Assembly (NCBI RefSeq): GCF_000327385.1
Contig: NW_008708752.1
Span: 1,943,721 to 2,007,720 of the forward strand
From: Lottia gigantea
Taxonomy: Eukaryota; Mollusca; Gastropoda; Lottiidae
Length of the DNA: 64,000 nt
Direction: 5' to 3'
The position numbers and the translations under genes were made by a program. Below the pieces are notes generated by a model. That model saw only the letters and a program-made list of their open reading frames with translations, had not been told where the DNA came from and did no database searches. Positions 45,495 to 60,260 of this stretch are shown here, one piece after another (positions within the stretch are counted from its first letter, which is position 1; each line of letters starts with the position of its first letter).

Positions 45495-46157
45495 CAATAC
45501 AAACTTTCTTATTGTTAATAAATAAATAAATAAATGAAAAGTTTTGTGCTCTGTGTTTCGATGGAGATTACAAGGTGAAGAACGTTTGACTCAATTTCAA
45601 AACTATCACATAGAATCATAGAAAAATCCAAGTAACGTTTAAATTAGATTAAATTTTGAAATTGACATTAACTAGTTTAAGTACTAGTCAAGTACTTAAA
45701 TCTACTAAAAATCTATCTTCATATATCACTTTTTTCATTTCCTACTAGTTAAAAAGTCATAAATAATGCCTCTGTAGGTTTAATAACTAATACGGTCTCC
45801 CTGGTGAAGTTTAATTAAAGAGAGCGGTAAAAACTACACTTTGAAGGTTAGAAGACGCCAAACGAACCATCACGACTAAAACAGATTTACGAATTAAAGA
45901 GCTCCACATGACGTCATTTCCGCCTCATTTGTCCAATTGCTTCGACGGAGATTAAATCTGAACGATAACATCGTGTTTTTCTTTCTTTTAACAGGAACGA
46001 AATTTAAGCGAGTTACTTTGGTGGCTCAGAAAATAACATTACAAGTTTGGTGTTCATATATTTCTCATAGTAGCAATTTCTTTCAAATGGGTCTGCTTAT
46101 TTCCAGTCGGAAGTGGGCTGGATTGTTACTTTTATGCGATTAGTTGCTGAAAGATGC
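45495..46157. other. Intergenic, nothing recognised
   Basis: The open frame at 45937-46143 has no motif or splice support. Confidence 0.4.
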
Positions 46158-46310
46158 CCTTACAACATACCGATCACCAGTTGTGTATGCGTTTGCGAAT
46201 AAGATTAGTAGATTAGTAGTTTGGTGGCGAATTCTTACTTTGTTTGCTCGCACTGGCGTAAGGAACCTACGACGACTGTCATTATTCGCAACCACACGCA
46301 ACTAGCAATC
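46158..46310. repeat. Foldback sequence, copy 2
   Basis: TTGCGAATAA (46193-46202) pairs with TTATTCGCAA (46282-46291), with further pairing outside it (TGCGT/ACGCA). The left flank CCTTACAACATACCGATCAC matches the left flank of the foldback at 19.13 kb at 18 of 20 positions, so the two are probably one dispersed family. Confidence 0.55.
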
Positions 46311-47424
46311 GCTAAGGTGTGATTTTGAGAGTCGGTTGTTTTTAGCATGTATTTTATGTAAAGGTAACTATGGTTGATTAATTTTGATCGCACTTGAGAG
46401 AAATTTTCAATTACTTTATTTGAGCTTCACTTAGAAAGTCTTCTAGCACTGAAGAATGGTAAACTAATGGTTTTACTATTTCTGGGATCAAAAGACGTAA
46501 ACGCTCCTATAGGTGAAAGAAAGTTTCAATTCAAATTGTCTAATGATGTTTTAAATCTTTACAAGGGTAAGTTGTATCAACCAGTAGCACCTTTTGTCAT
46601 TGCCATCTGTAGGACATACATTTTAGTTTAGCTTACAGCTCTAACTACCCATTTTAGGCATATTTCGAAATTGACCGATCGTGGGAATGAAGGTTCAAAT
46701 TGTCCAACGTCCACCCAGAGAATGGGCCCAAGCGTTAAAACAGGTGTAGAAGTGATATTCAACGTCTAGCCAATTAATATACCCTACTACAATTATCATT
46801 AGAGGTCATAATTGGCAAGGTGAGATGCAGGCTACGATAACATAGTCTGTTAACAGATGGGCAAGACAGCTTTAATAATTAATCTAAGGGAGTTAATCGA
46901 GCGAGAATGACACTTAAAGTGTACCTCATATTTGCTCTACTTTCATTTTAATCCACACTCATTGGCTCATTACATCCAATTGGAAAAATTACACATTGAT
47001 GATCGATTCGTTTTCAAAATAGTTTCTGGGAAAATAAATAACGAAATGGAATTGAACGTCCTTTTTTTCTCATTTATGAACAAGTGCAACGTCATGTAAA
47101 ATTTTATCAGAACCGCGAAAGAAACCTACTTGAAAAAAGGGGACTGGTTAGAACTTTGTATGCAACTATTTCGAAATAATATCACTCGAATATGGAGCGG
47201 GTGTAACCCCCCAATAATATGTAATAGACATTGTCGTCAAACACAATTATCATAGTAATTCTATCAAATACACTATTTTTTATCATTGTTGACAGGGGGT
47301 GATGCCGACGCAGTAAAAGAATTTGAACGATAAGCGATTGTACCATACCAATACCAGGTTCAACGGCCATTGCCGTCTGGACAGTTATTCAACTCTGCAT
47401 ATTTTTATCGCCAGTGGTTAATAT
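46311..47424. other. Intergenic, nothing recognised
   Basis: No supported gene, RNA or repeat boundary. Confidence 0.4.
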
Positions 47425-47592
47425 CGACACAATATCTCGAACTGGAAGGTTCTCTTAATTTTGAGTAACATCGGTGTAATGGTCATGGTATGTCGACGCA
47501 ATATCGATCGAAACTGAAGCAGTAGTAACCTCCGAGTAAAATGGACGCAATATCGCTCGATGCTGAAGAAGTCGTAGCCTCGGAGTAACACG
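47425..47592. repeat. Degenerate minisatellite, 49-bp period
   Basis: GACGCAATATCG starts units at 47495 and 47544, each continuing CTGAAGCAGTAGTAACC-like and CCGAGTAA. A more diverged, longer unit starts at 47425 (GACACAATATC). Confidence 0.7.
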
Positions 47593-50500
47593 TAGAGGTC
47601 ATTGCCATACATGGATAGTTTTCAAGTTTATTCAACTCCGACCTGTCTGGTCAAAAACAAACATATCCGTGTCAAATCTGTAGATGTAAATTAAAGAGCT
47701 ACATTACGATGATGGTAGGTAAACAGTTTATAGGCACCTATTACCTACACTAGATATACAATAGTACCATTCAAATCATTGTTATTCATTTACCCCTCTC
47801 TCTTATTCATTTCACTCAAATAGTGTTTTATTAGACACTAATTTTGTTGTAACTACTATGTAATCTTGATTACTGATACGCACCCGACGGGCAAATGAGA
47901 GAGGCGGTGCAACTCTATCTGACATATGTGATCCTAATTGAGCTAGACGAAGCTTGAATAGAACGAACTGGCCTTGAAATTAAGCAGAAAGGTAGTGACG
48001 TAATCAACAATCAGAGACGTACACAGACGAGATTTGAATAAAGTGGGGAGTGATTAATATTGATGGATCCGACTGCGAGATTGTAACTTTCCAGCTGTTG
48101 TTGTAATTTTACCGAAACAATCACCCCTTGATTTTTACGTCATGATTTATATAACAGTCAATATTGCGTTATGAGTTAATAAAGGAATTTTGAATATGGC
48201 CGCAATATGCTTGCAATGAATAACACCTATCAGCATTAACCATTTGATTACGTCAATGTTTAGGAGTGCTAATTTACAGAAATGGCATGGATTTTATCAC
48301 AGAATGCTGCTGATCTTTTCACCACTCTTAGAATGTGCCAGGAATTTATTACATGTTAAGTGCCTTCAGTGGCTATTGTTGGCTATAAGCCAAATTGCAT
48401 AAGAACAGACTGATACATTGACGCTATCATCAAATATGCTCACACTATATCGAAAACAACTCATCAAAAACTAACAAAAAGCCTTCTTTGGACAGCACAA
48501 AATACAACCAAAGAGAAACATCATTCGAAGTAGTTGAGTACCTTAAAAAGGGGTGGGTATGCAAATTGCAGATCACAATCACTTTTGAAAAATTTACTTT
48601 CTAAATGATGAACAATGCCATTTTAAAAATAAAATGATCGCAATGATTTAAAAAAAAGTGTCTATCAAAAACAATATCCTATGGCAATAGCCTCTTTTAA
48701 ACAAGGCTGCTATAAAGCGTGCTAGGTCCGGACCACTCCGCGATAAAATGTGCCAATTTACATTGAGGCAAACCGTGATGAAATACCCAAAAAGTGAAAA
48801 AATCGCTCAACTAAAAAGGTACATAATCATACTTGAAGTACAGCCTCGTGCAAAATGACCATCGACAAACCAGAAAATCTATAAAAATCAATGGTGCACC
48901 AGTTTAAGTAAGTGGTCAAATACTCAAAAAGTCAAATGATCACCCAACCCTAAATGAACAGCAATTAACTCAAAATATACTAATTGAAAACAATCCAAAT
49001 AAAACAGTTTATGTTTCAACGAATATATTGAAAGGGGCTCTTATAGTTTTGGTGACACGCATTATTGCAAAAGAGTCCATAAAATCGTGAAATTTGACGC
49101 CATTATTCTATATCTATTAGAGATCAGCCTTTATTGAGAAATAGATAAAATGGTATTATTTTAAGACCACCCACTCGTTAGAAGGTATACGCCTGAAGGT
49201 TTTTTGTTTTTGAAGGGTATTTCATGGTCCTTTTCAATGCAATGAAAAACGTTTAAGGAGTTAGGCACACTTAGTATACATTTTGAAGTATAACTTCTCT
49301 TTGAACTTCGTTGCAGATCGGGTACTTTGTTTTAAAAGCCATCGAAAGATGTTTTCGATCTTTTATACACGTAGTTGGGACAATTCGGTTGGTGGTTGGT
49401 AGATGACTCCATTTACATTTATATACCATTTCTATTTTTTGAGATGCAAGATCTGTATTTTGGTTACCTTCTGTCATGGTTTTGCAAATATTCAAAAAAA
49501 AAAATATCACATACGTTCTTGAAATTTCCGATTATGACATCACTGTCGCAAATACCATTCCAGCCAACTGATATTAGCACTCGTGAAGCCATACAGCAAG
49601 GTTAAAATATCCTGGAAATGCAGAAATATAGGACCTAAAGTGTAGACAGAAGCAAAAAAGCTCTTCTGTCTATATTGCTATTAGCATAACTTTGCAATTT
49701 TTTAACTGCAGCACATTTTTCAAACATCGATGATATTTAAAACATTTCATAACCTTTGGTTGTATGACACTTTGAATAGTTGAAACATGTAAATATTAAA
49801 AAAAATTGCTACATGCTTCACTGACAATTCTGAATTTGAAGATGCGGTGATTACATCTTTCAAGTCAAAAAAGGTGTGAAAATATGAAATGTTATCAAGC
49901 TAATTATTATAAAATAAAAAATTTCCTTTTCATGTCCGGACAAAAAATAAAATTTTTATTCGCACATTAACATGCTCCATAACATCATTTAAAAAAAGAT
50001 ATAACTGATAAAGTGATCTATTATGAATATATTAAGTAAGATTGTGTGAATTTCAGAACAATTACCAAAATTACATCTGCATATTTTTTGATTTTTATCA
50101 AGTACAAGATTTTATCGAAAAGGGTTTTGGCTATCATTAGTAAGATTGTCGTTTTTGTTGTGCTATTCGCATGTAAAGTAAATACAACCAGTAGTAAACG
50201 ATCACTTTTGACACTTGATCTAACTTTCAGAGAATAATCCTATGCAATGTGTAATTTTGGATGGTGTTTTTTTTAGATTTAATATATCTTCTACCAAACG
50301 TTTGCACATCTACTGGATAGCTGAACTCAAACATGAAAACTTCTTTAGTTTCTGATAGCCGATTAATTATATATCAGACGTTCATTTCCTGTAAAAAAAA
50401 GATTCCATTTTCGTTATAATTCTGTAAACGTGGTCGATGAAGCAAATAATTGTCGCTAGTTAGTGTCGTACGCAAACGGAAGTATAGTAGCCGAGAAGAC

Positions 50501-51410
50501 GATTCTAATAAAAAGCTATGGTTATGAGAACGGAGATTGACGCGATATATAAGTGAGACATTATTCTTACTTTCGAACACCTTATACCGCTCTACAAGAG
50601 GATTCTTGTTCTCGACATCAAAAGTTGACCGTCATATATTTATTGCGTCAGGAATCTATATTCATAGTACTAGAGAAGGAGATAAGAGAAACAAACAGTG
50701 CTCGTGATTAGTATATTCCACAAAGATTCCCCGGGCAATAGAAACCATCTACTCCACAATCAATAATCATCAAACTATATAATAGAATACAATACAGATT
50801 GAATAACCTTCTAATGATCATTATTCATAGATGATATCTGTTTTTACTAGCGACAGTCTCTACATCCGGCGGCAAAAATGTCGCCATTCCTGCTTCCATA
50901 ACACCCAATTAAACGGAAAGTAATCTTGATCCTAATCTAATGATGTATTAAATAATGTGGCTTGTTATTCATATAAATGGGATTAATTTCAGCTACTTGC
51001 GGCTTAAAGTTGCTCGCTACAATCGTTACTTCCGGATGAAATATCGACGCCATATCTGATATAAATTAAGAGCGGCTGAGAAATTCCACACTCTCTGATC
51101 TATAGAGACTAATCAAGACTAATATCGGTTTTATTACATCACGAATGAAGCTGGTCTACATCCGCTGGGATTTCAGCTCTCATTTACCATAATAATCACA
51201 ACATATCACTATGCGCTTGATGTTCCGTTATAGATTGTTTTGTAGAAGAAGTCCACTGAACGCATTCCTCCCCTTTTAATTATTTGATTTTCTTGCAAGA
51301 CAATTGCCTTACATATTGTGCAGTATTTTACATATAGTGTGATACAGAATACACTGGTCGAGGCCACATGCAAAATTTTTTCTGGTCAGAGGCTTCCTTC
51401 AAAAGGCAGA
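47593..51410. other. Intergenic, nothing recognised
   Basis: Open frames at 49271-49605, 50046-50237 and 50374-50580 show no family signature. Confidence 0.4.
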
Positions 51411-51443
51411 GACGTAAAACTCCATTCATTTCATTTCATTTCA
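51411..51443 (+). repeat. SINE-type 3' tail with CATTT repeats
   Basis: GACGTAAAACTCCATT runs into three or four CATTT units. This is the clearest tail of the family and shows the short tandem repeats expected at a SINE 3' end. Confidence 0.6.
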
Positions 51444-51959
51444 AAAGGCTCTTAGGAACTGCTATCGTAGTATAGATAGCTCCCAAAGGTGAACCTTGGT
51501 ATAAGGTGAGGAAAAAATCAACGACTTAATGACTATAAGAATCTGCATCTCCCAATTCCAAAAGTAGTCGTGCTTTGAGGCCCAGGTCCACTGCAGACAG
51601 ATTAATTGCTTGGACAGAACATACCATTATTACTTAATACGATAAGATATTAAAGAATAGCAACAAATTATCATTTAACCAGATGTCCAATTAACAGTCT
51701 TTATACCTGATAAGGGGGCAAGAAAGGCTGCCTTTAGTGTGACGAAGGTAGATAACCGGTGTCGATCTCAAAGATGACTAGAACCTGTTCTGATATCATC
51801 CATATTGCATGTTATAGTCAAGATCAAAAGAAATAGGTGGTCCAAGAAATAAGCGTCTGAAGAGCTTCAGTTGTTCATACTGTACTCTGAAAAGGGTACA
51901 AGCTATATCTGTTCCTATAAAAATGGTTGCTTGGTTACACTTTTATCCTTAAGCCAACT
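51444..51959. other. Intergenic, nothing recognised
   Basis: No supported feature between the SINE tail and the minisatellite. Confidence 0.4.
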
Positions 51960-52490
51960 AAAATTTGGGACTTTGGAAGGGTAATTGCTCCCTGGTACCA
52001 GTTATCGAGTGAATTGAATTTCTGCACTTCTGGACAATTATATCGCGGTACTCGCAAAAGGTAATTGCATTTTGATACCTGTGAAAGGTAATAAAGTCTG
52101 GTTAAATATAAATCAATCTTGGCACCTTTGAGTACCAACGGGTGTGTCGTATAAGGTAATTGTTTCTTAGTGCCAGTGATGGTCATTGTATCTTGTGCGA
52201 GTGAAAGGTACTTATATCTTTGTGGCAGTAAAAGGTAATTTCATCTTTGTGTCAGTAAAAGGTGAAAGGTAATGGTATCTTGGTGCCAGTGATGGTAATT
52301 GTATCTTGGTGCCTGTGGAAGTAATTGTATGCATCTTTGTGCCAGCGATGGGTAATAGATTCATGGTGCTTTGGAAGGGTGATAGTTCCACATATAGGGT
52401 AATTATGTCCTAGTGCCTGTGAAAGGTAATTGTATTTCTATGAAAGATATTTTAGTGAAAGGTAATTATTCTTAGTAGCTGTGGAAGGGT
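51960..52490. repeat. Degenerate minisatellite, unit about 27 bp
   Basis: GGTAATTGTATCTTGGTGCC followed by AGTGAAA recurs with variation from about 51978 to 52490, and is clearest at 52140-52340. Confidence 0.8.
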
Positions 52491-55400
52491 AATTATTTGC
52501 TATTGTCATTGTTAGTGGCATTTATACATAACAACTTCTTTTCTGATCGACTCTATTATCTACTACATGGTAACAACATAACGAATTATTCCAGCGCAAA
52601 AGAGCGACACTTAAAAGAACATATTATCGTCAAATCGAGTGTTAAAAATCTCAAATTTCCTAGCGATAATCGGCGAGATTACATACATATAAGCGTTCAA
52701 AATGTCGTAACCGGGTCTGTCTTTTTGGCGACAATTGAGCAATTGTCGTAAATGGTGGTAATGAAGCCGAAGTAAATTTGAAGAGTATTAGCGACTTATT
52801 AGACATAATTTCGATATATATGAGACAAAATGGCGACGACTTAATAAGGGGTATGCATTAAACAGCACGGCCAATTGGGTGTTATGCTGTTATTAAATGT
52901 CCCCGTATATATTTATCAACAACGCCATCTACCGGTCCTAATGTTGTTACGTGACACCATTTTGAATATACGGGTGGGAAAAAGACAGATTTTAATTGTT
53001 CGTGTAGCGTTAATCGTTCAAATTATCTCCACAGTTGTCCATTTAAACTCTATTTTCATTCCAATTGGTATGAATGTACATGTTTAAAGGGATTTTCACC
53101 CTAACATCTTTGTGACAGACGCTTGACGACATTTGAAAGAAAACGTGAAGTTATAACTTTTTCAGTGAGGTGCTTTAGTGTTGAAAGCCATAAAAAGCGA
53201 AAACAATGAACTCTTCAGATATACTTGCTACCATTTTTTTCTCGAATAGGAATCGATATATTGTCAATAATGACAGTGTTTCCCTCATTGCACACTGAAG
53301 GTACTTATAAGTTCAGTCAAGAACAGAAAATACGGTTGTTACACTCTATTTAATATCATTTACAGCTTGATAATAAGATTCAGCTAAGTTCCTTCTTTCA
53401 TTAATTGCGAAGATACAAGGAGTGGATGCCTTTATGAACTGAAACGAGTAAAAGGCCAGAATTGGTTCACGACTGTGTCATGAGACGGAATTCCTAGACT
53501 ACTCTAACGAATGATTAGTATTAGAATAAATTTGATATTATTAAATAATAACTAGGTTCAGTTGGTACATTTTGCATGTGTCATAATAGAATAACTCTTG
53601 TAAATATAATCATGACCATTATAATGTTGTCGTTCGTGCTTTCATTACAGGCGTGTTCTTGTTAGCGCCTATAAATAAATCCTTACCGAAAAATAATTGG
53701 TCCAAGAAATTTGTCATGAAATGAAATAGTTCATTTTAGTCTTTAAAAAGTCTGTTAAAGCCTTACTCTATTAGCCACAGCAAAATTGGAAATTTTATCG
53801 CTTGAATTATTCAAATTCTAGATCAAATTTATACTTAAAATAATTTGATTGAAAATAACAAGTTTAAAGAGTTGAGCCAAAAAATGCACGTGAGAGGACG
53901 ATACACAAGCTTTTACAGAAATACAGCACTTTCAGTGAATTTGAAAATTAAGTTCGACCAATTTGACTATCTCTATATTAAGGCAGATATGTGATTTAAC
54001 GATATCGATTTTGTTCTTGTATTTCAAGTTCCACAATCGTCAGTTGGGAAACATGAACGGTGCAAATAGAATAAGTAATGTCACGGACACCCTCTACAAA
54101 AAAATATTTTCTACGGAGTTAGTCCTGAGCAAAAGGTCACTGTTCTTATTGACCTGAATGGGTACAAAAATCTCAAAGTTACCAACTGTTACCAACCCAA
54201 GCAAGTCGTCTTCCATGCGAAAATACCATCTGACGTTTATGACTTAATATTTCTCGTGCACACACGCCGATATGATCGACTTCAAACAAGGATTTTGACT
54301 GACCAGATATACGTCATAAGGTCCACTTCAAAGTGAATAGTGATGACCAGCCATGACCAGATGACCACTTAAACCGCAATCAAACTGACCATCACACCCC
54401 TTCATTTACATCTCTTACAATAATTATACCGTCATTAACTCTTTATGGTGCAACAATAAGATAGTGCGTTACTCTGTTAACCCTTTTATGTCGGAGTGGT
54501 GACCCTTAAATCAAACTTAACGAAATAAACAGTTAATTTGGCTCAGTTACGGCATCATTCTCATGACTTTATGTATAGTTTCATGAGATGATATTTTGTG
54601 GTTAATATTAAAACTAGTTTTATTAAATTGCGACCCAAAGTGAGATTTATATGAGGATAGGGTTGGCTGGAATTTAGTTTTTATCAGCTGAAATAGCAGA
54701 ATCTGTTATGACTTTATTTCTTGAACCGAGGTTTAATAGAGCTCGAAAGGATTCAGATCTAAAGTGTATATTTCTGTTTGGCAATCTGCAGCATTTTAGA
54801 AAACTTTTTAAAGCTCGTTTTTTTTTAACAGTTTCAAACTTACTTGCCTGTATAACTTTTGATCTTTAGCTAGAAATATGTCAATCATATTTTGGTTATA
54901 GCATCATTTCCACGCCGCCAATTTTTCACTTATCTGTCATATTTGTAATTCGCTTAAAATTGTATAGATACAACTGGGTGTCTCCCCATTGAGGTTAGAA
55001 ACTTAATTCCAAATTATCTATATCGAATGTTTTTCAATAACGGTATTTAGCTTATACAAGATCTATATTCTATTACATGGAGCCAAAAAAGATAATTGGG
55101 ACACCCTAGGGTTAATCTGCAAGAGATCAGCCCTAAATTATCAAAACGGGGCTGTGTTAATGGCATAAGAGGTATATTAAACCCGTTAAGCTCGTTTCCA
55201 TCACAGCGGTGACTTATATCTGTTAGGAGTGATGTCTCCGATAAGATATCGGCACTAACTTCTTAAGAAAGCCAAACACACAACTCAGTTAAGTTACGCA
55301 AATGAACAGAATATAATAATTAAAACGTCTTTAAAAACCAGTCTTATCACCAGCATGTTAAAATTAACAGAATATTTGATTAAATCGTCTCTGCGATCTG

Positions 55401-58400
55401 TATTATCAACAAAGTGTTAGTATAATTTGTTAGTTCGGGGTGTGTTTTATTAATGTTGATAATTAACATGTAAATAAACGGTAGGTTGTAAATAAATAAA
55501 CAGATTATCAACTCGGGTATCAAATATTTATTGTATCAAATTTACAAATCTTCTAATCCTATTCCGGTGTCTTGAAGTGATACGTCTCTTTACAACAGCA
55601 TCAATGCCAATGCCAGTTCCTAAATCTGGAACTTAATATAAATGAAGAATGTTATATGGTGTTATGTAAACATCAGAATCTATCACATTTTTGTAACTTC
55701 AGTATCTCGTTGACTTATTGTCAAATTCATTTCCACATTCATTTCTGGTCCATTTAGCATATTTTGAATAATGATATATCAAATTTAAAAAAATTTCAAA
55801 CTTTGTCAAGCTATAGATTGATCAGCCTGATCAATTGATCATCATCAAAGAGAACAGATTGCAGCCTAAAGATCAGAATAAAAGACGAGTAAAAATCAAA
55901 GTCTGAAAAATGGATAATAATGAAAATGATGACGACAGTATACTGTTAATTACAATGATATAATGGAAATATATGTTCAAATCAAACCTAAGACTACTAA
56001 TTTGGAGTAATAATTTATATGAATAATAAGAAATATGCCGATATCGCCCCATTAGCTTCAATTAGCAACCTCGTCAGTCTTTTACAATTAATGAAAACAA
56101 ATGACCGTGTTTTGTTTGTAAGTGTAATAATTAATGGACAAAAGTTGTTTGTTTTTACGGGTATTCCGTGTGATCGACTGTTTCTAGATTTACGTCTGGT
56201 TCGTGTTGAAAATAATTAGGAAACGAAGACTTTCCCACGATCGGATCTAATATTTTACCAGTATGTTTGGGCCAAGTGGTAATTTTTGTATCTACAACAT
56301 TTTAGTTATCAGACGGTCAGTTTTGTACGTGTTAATATGAAATTTGTGTTTTCACACATAGCACATTTTAAAACATGTTTCAATTTAAATTTGACATGGG
56401 AAAATTTGGGTGAAAATAAGAATCAAGGGACTATTTTTAAAATCTCCATTGTCCATTTTTGAATCCCATGTAGGTCTTCTTCATTGATTCGAAATGAAGA
56501 TTTTTAACACCATGGAAATATTCAGATCTGGTCTATGGAATAACTTTGAGCATAATTTCGCCAAACATCCACATTACAAATACACAATAGTTGGGGAGTA
56601 CGTAAGACAGGGATGTCATCTTACACCTTTTTTCTTGCTGGTAACAACAAATGAATATGAGCATTATATTCAGGATGATACTCAAAAGTGTGGATTAAAA
56701 TCTGATAAATTGGGAGTAACCCAGGGGGAAAAAGAAAATCGGTGGTGTCAAAATTTAAAATTCTCAATCAATTCGTAAAAATTTGACATCATGTATGAAA
56801 GTAAAAAGCCTTTAATATTCTCATAACTCATTTTAGCTGCATTTTGACTGTTTCAGCAACCCTCTTCCCACGGTTTCTAAAATTAAAGCATATGTTCTCA
56901 TAAAGATTCGACTTGTTAATCCTATTATTGTAATCGTTAATCCTATTGTAATTATAATTATAACTATGACCTGACATCGCATAGCAAGATTAATGACCCG
57001 GACTCATATTTTTCAAAAAATTTCAGTACCTTTGACTTAAATATCATATTTATACTTTAAGATTTGAACTTTTTGAGATTGATTATCTTCTCACAGTGAC
57101 ATATGTCAAATTTTTGCCTTAAATTCTTGACTACTATATATTACATTTTCAAATGGCATTGATCTATAATATGATCAGAATTACAGCATTAAAATTTATC
57201 ATTCGAATGATACTTCGGCACCTTGCACTGGAAATGGGTCCTTTACTGCTTACAAATAGGTGATTTTCTGGGTTAAAACAATGGGAAACGCTCACAGTGA
57301 ACTCTTGGTAGCCACAGAGTTTTTTTGCCGATTTAAATTCAGAAAATTAAAAGGTTTACTGGTCTTCTTATAGAAAAATATAATAACGAATTTTGATTGT
57401 GATGTATGTTCTAGTTTCATTTTCTTTGCAAAGGAAAACTAAATGAACGTTTTCCTTACATAAAATATGCAAAACAAGAATACAATTGAAATGATTGGAG
57501 TTTTACGTTCTATATACCAGAATACAGAGTGCAATGTGTTACGATGGATGGTGCCACACATCACATCTTCCTGCTAATATACCATGATGATTATTGACTG
57601 ATAATTAAACATTTTTACTAATTAATGCTAATTCATTAATAACCTGTAATATTAATCTCTTAATCTCAAATCCTCATACGATATCCACCCCTAACCCGTT
57701 ACAAACCTCGCTCTCTGCGACAGGTGAAATCAAGTCGCATGCGATTTTTCCCACGACTTCGGAGACGTTGTGTGTGTTCTTTAATAATAAAACTGTTACA
57801 TTTCTAATTATTTACCAATTAGCAAGCCAAGAAGCAATATTGCTCAAGTTTATAGAAAAAATGATATCTTTATATTTTCACTCATTTCCATCGATTAACA
57901 GGTTTTGATATTGGTTTATAAACATTGTACAAGACACCGTGGGAACTTGAAGATTCCTTGCTGGGGATGTGACAAATATGATATGCAAAACAGACTGACT
58001 TATCCCCCAGGCTAAAAAAAGGAAAAAACGTAGTTCCTTTTTTCAAATGCAGATCGATTAGAAGGAAATCGCTTTTTTATAATCCATGTGATTATATTAC
58101 CAAAATACTCCACTCACTTGTATAAAAGATAAATAATAAATTGGGAAAACAAAAATAGCTTTTACCAATTTTTTGGAACCCAAAAAGAGCGGTAACTTCG
58201 TTCAGTAATGGCTGATTTTGAATTTAATGATTCACATATACTGTATTTTGAAAGTGGTATATTAGCCCATTTTCAAATTTTGGTAGAGATTTTAATGTGC
58301 AATAGAAGCGAGTTATTGTTTTAAAAATGTCTGACACAGTACGCTTTCTGATAACTATGACAAAATAGACATTTACTATTTCAGGCGTATACATATACTA

Positions 58401-59989
58401 TTAATATTATAAGCAATATACTTTTTGACAAAATAACCATCATTGCTTTGTTGTCTACCTATTTTATTTGACACACAAAGTCTACAATTTAGGAAAAATA
58501 ATTCTACAGTCCAACGACGTGTCACACACATTTCGCTAGTAACCTAGTATCCGACATCCATGACGTTTGTGATCAACATTTCCAAAATTTGTCATTATTT
58601 GCTAAATGCAATCCACGCATATCTTATCTATGTGATCGAAGTATGGCACGATTGACACAATGTAGTTTTCTAAAACAATTGTCATTTCCAATCACAGATA
58701 CAAGACCTTTCATGCCATATGTAACGAAGACATACTTTGCCAATGTCGTGGATATGTCATTGATTTTTTAACATGACTGACTTTTGTAGAAATAGATGCA
58801 TACATTCTTGTGTCTTGTTGAAAGCATCCCTTCATATCGAATATTTTAGACATGTGTATAGGCAAAGGGCATTCATATCCAAATTCGCCCATTTCCTCTA
58901 TAATGACTTTTCCCTTACGTGATTCCTATCAATTTAGAACTCTGGTCTTTGGCTTTCTCCATGTACCATGTACATTCTCACATGCCCTTAATTCCTCGGT
59001 GAGCTGCAACCAACTAAAAGGCTTTAGTTAGTTATCATTGGACAAATTTCTGTTTTTGACCATTCTTTTTTGATTTTATAGCAATCATATTTCTGCGTTT
59101 CTTTATCAAAATATCTATTTCTGGATTTCCTTTTCTTGCATCAAATAATGCATTCGACTTATTTAAAAACTTTGGAATTACATAATGTATTTCCATAAAT
59201 TTAATTCACAAGTCGAATTGGTATCACTGACATGTCAAGGAAAAAGCTTGACCCACGAATCGTGTTCTGACACCATAATGCATGACACAGATTTCCTACA
59301 GTGATTGTGCTACCTGACTAGACAAGGGGACTATGTGCAAGTATTTGAAAAATGTCGGTTGGCACGAGGAAAGAGACAGGTAGTTTTGTTATCTTAAATG
59401 ACATTAGTGGATGAAATTTGACATTATTCTTTTGTCTTCTGACCTTATAATTGAAATATAACAAATACATATTGTTATTTTTTATATTTTGACACAATGA
59501 ATTGTGTACTATTAGAAATCATGCTTTTACATCATGACCTTCTGTAGAAATTTAGGTGACAATGAGAGGTGGTAGTGGATGTTAAGGAAACCACCTAAAT
59601 TCGAAAAGCATACAATGGCAAAATCTAAATCTTACAAATAAGCTGTAAAGTTTCTTTGGAAGGAGTAAACTATCATTGAAGTTGTTGCAGCTTTTCGAAA
59701 CTTTACCGAGTTATCATCTTTTTCATGAGACCCCTCCCCCACTTCTCCCAAACCAAAAAGGACGTAAAACTAGTTTACCATTTATCAATCCTCTTAACTA
59801 AACCAAAGCAAATGAGAAATGAGATAGCCAAAACTAAAAAACTTATCATTTTCAATCATTCCCAGATGTCTAATCTTCTTAAAAAATCTAAAACCACAAA
59901 ACATTAGTAGAAACTACCAAAATGCGATATACTATTTCATTCTACCAATTATCTCAACCAGGGACGTCAAGTGGAGCCTTGTCCACTGC
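52491..59989. other. Intergenic, no gene recognised
   Basis: Open frames at 52497-52751, 53963-54157, 56494-56778 and 58589-58771 carry no recognisable motif. About 55080-55280 is less AT-rich, with GATAAGATATC and CTAGGGTTAAT words. An inverted SINE tail lies at 57495-57509. Confidence 0.4.
57495..57509 (-). repeat. SINE-type 3' tail motif, inverted
   Basis: TTGGAGTTTTACGTT, the reverse complement of the AACGTAAAACTCCAA variant of the tail. The body beside it is diverged. Confidence 0.4.
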
Positions 59990-60260
59990 ATGATCGATTG
60001 AAAAACTTTTGAAGAGCGTTTACCCCCGAGGGTTTTAATCTAGATGGGCGATTATTACCCTTTAAAGACCGTTAATGTCGATAGGATTCTAGCATTTACG
60101 GGGTACATGCCCACCCATTGTGAGATTTACTGATACGGGTCTAGAGTGGACATCAGTAGGTTCTCGACTAAACATCAATCAAGAGAACACCGGCCGGGGT
60201 CACAAATCGGGTTTTAAATGTTTCCAAATTAAAGCATGTTTTAATTATCCCACAGGGAGC
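59990..60260. other. Non-coding island of higher complexity, candidate conserved element
   Basis: About 270 bp, less AT-rich than its flanks (ACCCCCGAGGGTTTT, GGGTACATGCCCACCC, ACCGGCCGGGGTCAC) and without a usable open frame. No repeat copy was seen elsewhere in the window. A regulatory role is only a guess. Confidence 0.25.

Noticed and set aside
56494-56778. 94-codon plus-strand frame
   Set aside because: No recognisable domain and AT-rich codons; likely chance.
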